Position numbers and translations under genes: made by a program. From an uncultured Bacilli bacterium (lineage in GTDB: Bacteria > Bacillota_I > Bacilli_A > RF39 > UBA660), in assembly GCA_934096605.1 (NCBI GenBank), contig CAKOMI010000010.1:1-36796 (forward strand): 36,796 nt of DNA. Reading direction: 5' to 3'. Numbering within the stretch: position 1 is the first letter of the stretch; each line of letters starts with the position of its first letter. The notes under the pieces were generated by a model, which saw nothing but the letters and a program-made list of their open reading frames with translations, did not search any database and was not told where the DNA came from. Shown here one piece after another: positions 31,820 to 36,796 of this stretch.

Positions 31820-34630
31820 ATGAACGATAAAATAATTGTAAAGGGTGCAAGAGAAAATAATTTAAAGAATATTGATATTACTTTACCTAAGAATAAACTA
31901 ATTGTAATGACAGGTGTTTCTGGGTCTGGTAAAAGTAGTCTTGCTTTTGATACTATTTTTGCAGAAGGACAAAGAAGATATGTTGAGAGTTTATCAGCTT
32001 ATGCTAGACAATTTATAGGTAATACTGATAAACCAGATGTTGATTCTATTGAAGGGTTAAGTCCTAGTATTTCTATCGATCAAAAAACGACTAATAAAAA
32101 TCCACGTAGTACAGTTGGTACTATTACAGAAATATATGATTTTTTAAGGCTTTTATTTGCAAGAATTGGGACACCTTATTGTCCTAATCATCATATACCA
32201 ATTAAGAGTCAAAGTATTGAAGAAATGACTAATAAAGTTATGAGTATGGAAAGTGGTACTAAGTTAGAGATTTTAGCGCCAATAGTGCATGGAGAGAAAG
32301 GTACACATAAAGAACTACTTGATGATTTAAGAAAAGAAGGCTATGCTAGAGTTAGGGTAAATGGTAATACTTTAAGTTTAGATGAAGATATTACTTTAGA
32401 AAAAAATAAAAAAGATAATATAGATGTTGTAGTTGATAGAGTAGTTGTTAAAGAAAGTGAAAGAAGTCGTATTTTTGAATCAATTGAAACAAGTACACAT
32501 CTTGCTGATGGTAAAGTTCTTTTAAATGTTATTGGGGGAGAAGAAATATTACTTAGTGAGCATTATGCTTGTGTACATTGTAATTTTTCTATACCAGAGT
32601 TAGAACCTAGGTTATTTTCATTTAATAGTCCATATGGGGCTTGTCCAGAATGTAAAGGGCTTGGTACTAAGTTAAAGATTAGTGAGAATCTTATATTACC
32701 TAATAAAGATAAAAGCTTAAATGAGAATGCGTTACTTGGGTTTACGATAGATAATAATACTAATTATACAACAGTTAAAACTGTTTGTGATTTATATGGT
32801 ATAGATATGAATATGCCAGTTAAAGATATACCAAGAGATAAACTTAAGATTTTATTATATGGTAGTAAAGAACCTATTGAGTTTAAGTATGTAGCTAAAA
32901 ATGGTAATGTTAGATATAAAAATGATTATTTTGAAGGGGCTATTCCAAATTTAGAGAGAAGATATATGGAAACAACTAGTGCTTGGACAAGGGAATGGCT
33001 AGAAACATTTATGGTGGAAATGGATTGTCCAGTTTGTCATGGGACAAGATTACAAGATAGTGTTCTATCAGTTTATATTAATAAGAAAAATATTTATGAT
33101 TTAACTATGATGAGTATTAAAGATTTAAGAGATTTCTTAAGGGGATTAAAACTTAGTCCGGAGCAAGAAAATATTAGTAAGTTATTATTAGTAGAAATTG
33201 ATAATAGATTATCTTTCTTAGTTAATGTGGGACTTGAATATTTAACACTTAATAGAAAGGCTGGTACTTTATCAGGTGGTGAGTCTCAACGTATTAGACT
33301 AGCAACTCAAATAGGTAGTAAGTTATCGGGTGTTTTGTATGTTTTAGATGAACCAAGTATAGGATTACACCAAAAAGATAATGAAAAATTAATTCATTCT
33401 TTAGAGGAAATGCGTGATTTAGGTAATACTTTAATAGTTGTAGAACATGATGAAGATACAATGCGGGCTAGTGACTATTTAGTTGATATTGGTCCTGGGG
33501 CTGGTGAGAATGGTGGATATGTAGTAGCGGCTGGAACACCAGAAGAGGTCATGCGTAATGAAAAAAGCTTAACAGGACGTTATTTAAGTGGTAAAGAGAA
33601 AATTGAGGTACCTAAAAAAAGAAGAAAGGGAAATGGTTTATTTTTAGAAGTTGTTAAAGCCGAAGAACATAACTTAAAGAAAGTAAACGTTAAGTTTCCA
33701 CTTGGTAAATTTATTTGTGTAACTGGGGTTTCAGGGTCTGGTAAGAGTACACTTGTTAATGAAATTTTATATAAGACACTGGCTAATGAATTATATCGCA
33801 GTAAAGAAATTCCTGGTAAATGTAAAGAAATTAAAGGTTTAGAAAATATTGATAAAGTTGTTATGATTAGTCAAGATGCGATTGGAAGAACACCTAGAAG
33901 TAATCCAGCTACTTATATTGGGGTGTTTGATGATATAAGAGATTTGTTTGCTACTACGAAAGAAGCTAAAATGCGTGGTTATGATAAGGGAAGATTTTCT
34001 TTTAATGTTAAGGGAGGCCGTTGTGAGGCTTGTTGGGGTGATGGTGTAAAGAAAATAGAAATGCACTTTTTACCTGATGTATATGTCCCATGTGATGTTT
34101 GTCATGGGAAACGTTATAATAAAGAAACATTAGATATTACTTTTAAAGGGAAGAATATTAGTGAAGTACTTAATATGCGAGTTAGTGAAGCCGTAGAATT
34201 TTTTGAAAATGTCCCAAAGATTAAAAGAAAATTAGATGTTTTAATGGATGTTGGGCTTTCATATATTACGCTTGGCCAAAGTGCACCTACTTTATCAGGT
34301 GGTGAGGCTGGTCGTGTAAAACTTGCTAAAGAACTTCAAAAGAAAGCAACTGGTAAGAGTTTATTTATTTTAGATGAACCAACTACTGGATTACATTCAC
34401 ATGATATAAAGAAATTACTAGCAATTTTAAACAGAATTGTTGATAATGGCGATACTGTTATTGTAATAGAACATAATATGGATGTTATAAAAGTAGCTGA
34501 TCATATTATTGATTTAGGCCCTGATGGTGGTATTAATGGAGGAACGATTGTAGCAACTGGTACGCCAGAACAAGTAAGTAAGGTAGAAAAGTCTTATACA
34601 GGACAATGGTTAAAAAAATATTTAGATTAA
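31820..34630 (+). CDS. uvrA: Excinuclease ABC subunit A
   Basis: 936 aa from the ATG at 31820 (GGAG 10 nt upstream); the open frame extends 19 codons further, into the promoter (TGGTAGAAT, 31786-31794). Damage-recognition ATPase of nucleotide excision repair. Two ABC modules: Walker A GVSGSGKSSLAF and GVSGSGKSTLVN, signatures LSGGESQRIRLA and LSGGEAGRVKLA, Walker B LYVLDEPSIGL and LFILDEPTTGL. Zinc sites CVHCN...CPEC, CPVC and CEAC...CDVC are complete. No uvrB is in the window. Confidence 0.97.
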   Translation: MNDKIIVKGARENNLKNIDITLPKNKLIVMTGVSGSGKSSLAFDTIFAEGQRRYVESLSAYARQFIGNTDKPDVDSIEGLSPSISIDQKTTNKNPRSTVGTITEIYDFLRLLFARIGTPYCPNHHIPIKSQSIEEMTNKVMSMESGTKLEILAPIVHGEKGTHKELLDDLRKEGYARVRVNGNTLSLDEDITLEKNKKDNIDVVVDRVVVKESERSRIFESIETSTHLADGKVLLNVIGGEEILLSEHYACVHCNFSIPELEPRLFSFNSPYGACPECKGLGTKLKISENLILPNKDKSLNENALLGFTIDNNTNYTTVKTVCDLYGIDMNMPVKDIPRDKLKILLYGSKEPIEFKYVAKNGNVRYKNDYFEGAIPNLERRYMETTSAWTREWLETFMVEMDCPVCHGTRLQDSVLSVYINKKNIYDLTMMSIKDLRDFLRGLKLSPEQENISKLLLVEIDNRLSFLVNVGLEYLTLNRKAGTLSGGESQRIRLATQIGSKLSGVLYVLDEPSIGLHQKDNEKLIHSLEEMRDLGNTLIVVEHDEDTMRASDYLVDIGPGAGENGGYVVAAGTPEEVMRNEKSLTGRYLSGKEKIEVPKKRRKGNGLFLEVVKAEEHNLKKVNVKFPLGKFICVTGVSGSGKSTLVNEILYKTLANELYRSKEIPGKCKEIKGLENIDKVVMISQDAIGRTPRSNPATYIGVFDDIRDLFATTKEAKMRGYDKGRFSFNVKGGRCEACWGDGVKKIEMHFLPDVYVPCDVCHGKRYNKETLDITFKGKNISEVLNMRVSEAVEFFENVPKIKRKLDVLMDVGLSYITLGQSAPTLSGGEAGRVKLAKELQKKATGKSLFILDEPTTGLHSHDIKKLLAILNRIVDNGDTVIVIEHNMDVIKVADHIIDLGPDGGINGGTIVATGTPEQVSKVEKSYTGQWLKKYLD

Positions 34631-34634
34631 GTTA

Positions 34635-34665
34635 AAATCACTATCATTTGGTAGTGTTTTTCTTT
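34635..34665 (+). terminator. uvrA terminator
   Basis: TCACTA and TAGTG arms around TCATTTGG, then TTTTTCTTT. Confidence 0.7.
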
Positions 34666-34696
34666 ACATGTTTACATTTTATTTATTGATTATTTC

Positions 34697-34725
34697 TTGC
34701 TTATAGTAATACTTTTTGATATCTT
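34697..34725 (+). promoter_or_regulatory. Promoter for the 47-aa membrane peptide
   Basis: TTGCTT (34697-34702), 17-nt spacer, TATCTT (34720-34725), about 28 nt before the ATG at 34753. Confidence 0.4.
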
Positions 34726-34752
34726 TAATAGGCAGCTAGAAAGAGTGAGATT

Positions 34753-34896
34753 ATGATAAATAGTATTTTCTCGATATTAATTCAAAAAGATTTATATAGT
34801 TTTGTTATGTATTTTACATCCATTGTTTTATTATTATGTGGACTTACAGCTATTCTGCTTATAATTACTATAAGAAATATAGAGAAGAATAAATAG
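34753..34896 (+). CDS. Small single-span membrane protein (47 aa)
   Basis: MINSIFSILIQKDLY opens a short amphipathic N-terminus, followed by one strong hydrophobic helix (about residues 19-40: FTSIVLLLCGLTAILLII) and a basic tail RNIEKNK. AGAGTGAG lies just upstream, and a plausible promoter precedes it. Such small membrane proteins are easily missed. No family recognised. Confidence 0.5.
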   Translation: MINSIFSILIQKDLYSFVMYFTSIVLLLCGLTAILLIITIRNIEKNK

Positions 34897-34968
34897 AAAG
34901 ATAAGTTTCATTTTGCAAAAAGCAATTTTTTTTGATTTTGTGAAATGGAAAATGATGTAAAAAGTTAT

Positions 34969-35054
34969 AATTGCTAGGATAAGACATGAAGATTATCAAT
35001 ATGAAGGAATTAAAATAATTGATATTGCTAATTGGTTAGCAGATAGTAAGTTAT
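34969..35054 (+). pseudogene. C-terminal coding relic
   Basis: One frame reads IRHEDYQYEGIKIIDIANWL and then ADSKL before TAA at 35053-35055, directly ahead of a perfect terminator. The composition is protein-like, but there is no start codon or upstream extension, so it is probably the tail of a deleted gene. Family unknown. Confidence 0.35.
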
Positions 35055-35085
35055 AAGTTTACATTCTTGATATGTAAACTTTTTT
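35055..35085 (+). terminator. Perfect-stem terminator
   Basis: AAGTTTACA pairs exactly with TGTAAACTT around a 9-nt loop, followed by T residues. Confidence 0.8.
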
Positions 35086-35112
35086 GCAATTGATTGTAAA
35101 CAATATGAAAAA

Positions 35113-35133
35113 TTGGTATCCTCCTTATAGGAG
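35113..35133 (+). promoter_or_regulatory. Inverted repeat that could hide the ribosome site of the next gene
   Basis: CTCCT-TAT-AGGAG places the AGGAG Shine-Dalgarno (about 12 nt before the ATG at 35144) in a 5-bp hairpin with an anti-SD arm. This would allow translational control, but the stem is short. Confidence 0.35.
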
Positions 35134-35143
35134 TAGTGATTAG

Positions 35144-36115
35144 ATGAAAAAAATGGGTTATGTTTTTATGTTTGGCTTTTTATATTTTTTTTCTTTATTA
35201 AATGTTTCGGCTTTTTCTAATGATGAGTTATTAAAGACAATTAAAAATGAAGATATTTATAATCTTATTATTGATGATGAAAGTCTTGGTGGAGTAGCTA
35301 TTCAAGATGATAAATTGATATTTAGCTATACTCCAAGTAATGGTAGTTTTACAACTATTTTTAATATAAATGATGATAATATTACTTTGGAAAGTGGAAA
35401 TACTACTACTGATGGCAAAATAATAGATGCTTATTTTGTTTCTAGCGTTATTCGGAGTATTGCTTTATTAAATGGTAATAGTAAAGAAGAAATTGATAAC
35501 TTTACTAGTGATAATGTTTCTTTTAATGATTATACATATGATAAAGATGGCCTTTTACTTGTTACAATTACATATACGGAAGAAATAATAAATGATAATT
35601 CAACAATTACTATTACATATGATGATATAGAGACATTTAAAATTAAAAAAACTTTTAAAATAGTTAATAAAATAGAAACAAATGTTGATACTAGAAGAGT
35701 AAGTGCAACAATAAATAATAATATTTTAACAATAACTGGTGATTATACAGAAAACGATAAGTGTAATATATATTTAAGTGAAGAAAGTGAAGCTCTGTTT
35801 TATCCTATGTATAAGACTGTGTCTTGTAAAGACTCTATTAATTTAGACGAACTAGGTAATAAAACTTATTATTTAAAAGTTGGTATTAGTACGTCTAATA
35901 CTTGGAGTAATTCAGTTGTTTATAATTATGTTAGTAACAGTAATAGTAACAGTAATATTAATCAACCATCAACAGTTGAAGAACAAGTTAAGGAAGGTGA
36001 GGTAGAGAATCCTGATACAGGGATTATGTTACCAATTAAAGAAATAATATTGTTTTTAGGACTATCTTTAGCTATATTTATTATTAGTCGTAAGAAATAT
36101 TTAAGGAGGTTATAA
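35144..36115 (+). CDS. Secreted surface protein with NPDTG sorting signal
   Basis: 323 aa. Signal peptide at 1-23 (FLYFFSLLNVSAFS). The ectodomain (25-265) is rich in Asp, Asn, Thr and Ile, with no recognised domain; a Cys pair sits in NDKCNIYLSEESEALFY...VSCKDS. A Ser/Asn linker (SNSNSNSNIN, about 268-277) leads to ENPDTGIMLPI, a hydrophobic segment and RKKYLRRL. That is the order of a sortase sorting signal with NPxTG in place of LPxTG. It is probably linked to the cell wall. No sortase gene is in the window. It is followed 1 nt later by the HIT gene. Confidence 0.75.
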   Translation: MKKMGYVFMFGFLYFFSLLNVSAFSNDELLKTIKNEDIYNLIIDDESLGGVAIQDDKLIFSYTPSNGSFTTIFNINDDNITLESGNTTTDGKIIDAYFVSSVIRSIALLNGNSKEEIDNFTSDNVSFNDYTYDKDGLLLVTITYTEEIINDNSTITITYDDIETFKIKKTFKIVNKIETNVDTRRVSATINNNILTITGDYTENDKCNIYLSEESEALFYPMYKTVSCKDSINLDELGNKTYYLKVGISTSNTWSNSVVYNYVSNSNSNSNINQPSTVEEQVKEGEVENPDTGIMLPIKEIILFLGLSLAIFIISRKKYLRRL

Positions 36116-36116
36116 A

Positions 36117-36479
36117 GTGAGTTGTATATTTTGTGATATTGTAAATGGTAAAAGTGATTGTCGTAAGTTTTATGAAGATGATTTAATAATAGGTATTATG
36201 GATAAATTTCCTTTTTGTGATGGACACGCTCTTTTAATATCAAAAACTCATTATGAGGATGTTTTTGCTTTACCTAGTGAGGTTTTATATCATATAAGTG
36301 AGGTAGCTAAAAAGTTTACACCAATTTTTATGGAAAAATTAGATAAGGGAAGTATAACAATTTCTTATAATTATGGAGATAAACAAAAAGTGAAACATTT
36401 TCATATGCATATCTTACCTAATATTGATGATGAACCACATACAGATATAGATGATATATATAAAAAGATAATTGGTTAA
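36117..36479 (+). CDS. HIT family nucleotide hydrolase/transferase
   Basis: 120 aa with a GTG start; AAGGAGG lies 7 nt upstream. Small cytoplasmic HIT protein of the Hint/Ap4A-hydrolase type. CIFCDIVNGK is the usual N-terminus, DGHALLISKTHYEDV the middle, and VKHFHMHILPN the HxHxH catalytic triad. Likely removes AMP or similar groups from nucleotide conjugates. The exact substrate is not predictable. Confidence 0.93.
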   Translation: MSCIFCDIVNGKSDCRKFYEDDLIIGIMDKFPFCDGHALLISKTHYEDVFALPSEVLYHISEVAKKFTPIFMEKLDKGSITISYNYGDKQKVKHFHMHILPNIDDEPHTDIDDIYKKIIG

Positions 36480-36548
36480 ATTTACTAGTAATAAATAAAT
36501 ACTATAAGCCATATTATTAATGGCAAAGAAATTTGCTAAAAAATAAAA

Positions 36549-36593
36549 TTATTAGCACTTACTATTGACAAGTGCTAATAATGGTGGTATAAC
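36549..36593 (+). promoter_or_regulatory. CIRCE operator overlapping a sigma-A promoter
   Basis: TTAGCACTT-N9-AAGTGCTAA at 36552-36578 matches the HrcA-binding CIRCE element (consensus TTAGCACTC-N9-GAGTGCTAA), with arms extending to 12 bp (36549-36581). TTGACA (36565-36570) lies inside it, and TATAAC (36588-36593) follows after 17 nt, so HrcA binding would block polymerase. Confidence 0.9.
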
Positions 36594-36620
36594 TATATCG
36601 TGAAAGGAAATGGTGAATGT

Positions 36621-36796
36621 ATGAAATTAATACCAAGAAATTATTATTTAGATGATTTATTTGATAGTTTTCTATCAAGTGAGGAGGTAAACATGAAATG
36701 TGATATTTATGAACATGATAATAAATATCATATTGAAATGGATATTCCAGGATATAAGAAAGATGAAATTAAAATTGAATGTAATAAAGGTAATAT
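36621..36796 (+). CDS. Small heat shock protein Hsp20, 3' end outside the window
   Basis: The first 58 codons are present. MKLIPRNYYLDDLFDSF is a typical N-terminus. CDIYEHDNKYHIEMDIPGYK and the following KDEIKIEC are the start of the alpha-crystallin domain. ATP-independent holdase chaperone. Expression is expected to be heat-inducible through HrcA and the CIRCE element upstream. An internal ATG at 36693, after GAGGAGG, could be an alternative start. Confidence 0.9.
   Translation, partial: MKLIPRNYYLDDLFDSFLSSEEVNMKCDIYEHDNKYHIEMDIPGYKKDEIKIECNKGN

Overview
The window is about 30% GC and uses the standard code (TGA stops, TGG for Trp). It has strong AGGAGG Shine-Dalgarno sites, canonical sigma-A type promoters, a CIRCE element, Lgt, an LCP protein and an NPDTG cell-wall sorting signal. 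This fits an uncultured low-GC Firmicute of the Bacilli (RF39/Erysipelotrichales-like gut lineage). The lineage is inferred from gene content and style; no rRNA is present to settle it.

Layout. (1) 1-4.9 kb, cell envelope: a divergent LCP-family ligase (cut by the window edge), a secreted SH3b-glucosaminidase-dockerin protein whose catalytic domain looks circularly permuted, and a membrane-anchored protein with a cohesin-like domain. (2) 4.87-6.62 kb: an intact IS1182-type insertion sequence whose terminal repeats are hairpins and whose left end supplies the last base of the upstream stop codon. (3) 6.76-8.37 kb: a large secreted protein ending in a GC-rich variable region (VR1). (4) 8.48-13.03 kb: four overlapping paralogous genes of unknown function with homogenised C-terminal halves. 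(5) 13.06-17.37 kb: trpS, then an RNHCP zinc-ribbon gene that appears broken in two by about 2.9 kb of accessory DNA (a possible ADP-ribosyltransferase-fold protein, two SEC-C remnants, a TetR regulator with twin operators, a methyltransferase). (6) 17.35-19.85 kb, minus strand: a SsuABC/ThiXYZ-type ABC importer. (7) 20.1-24.6 kb: a TasA/camelysin-like fibre operon with a membrane-domain-fused ER-type (SipW-like) signal peptidase, a DUF5305-like protein and a C-type-lectin-like surface protein. (8) 24.7-31.7 kb: dTMP kinase, helical-repeat proteins, cysS, lgt, a small anchored protein and a second variable protein (VR2). (9) 31.8-36.8 kb: uvrA, a 47-aa membrane peptide, a sortase-substrate-like protein, a HIT protein and the start of a CIRCE-controlled Hsp20.

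The most notable signal is the pair VR1/VR2. These are two 123-nt, gap-free, GC-rich (59% and 52%) C-terminal segments, 23 kb apart. Their 40 differences fall mostly at codon positions 1 and 2 (14, 18 and 8 at positions 1, 2 and 3), while flanking sequence differs only at synonymous sites. This is the pattern expected from a diversity-generating retroelement (DGR) using an adenine-rich template. No reverse transcriptase or template repeat is in the window, so the two genes would be remote (trans) targets. Both proteins carry SipW-type signal sequences, which suggests diversified lectin-like adhesins exported by the same route as the TasA-like fibre.
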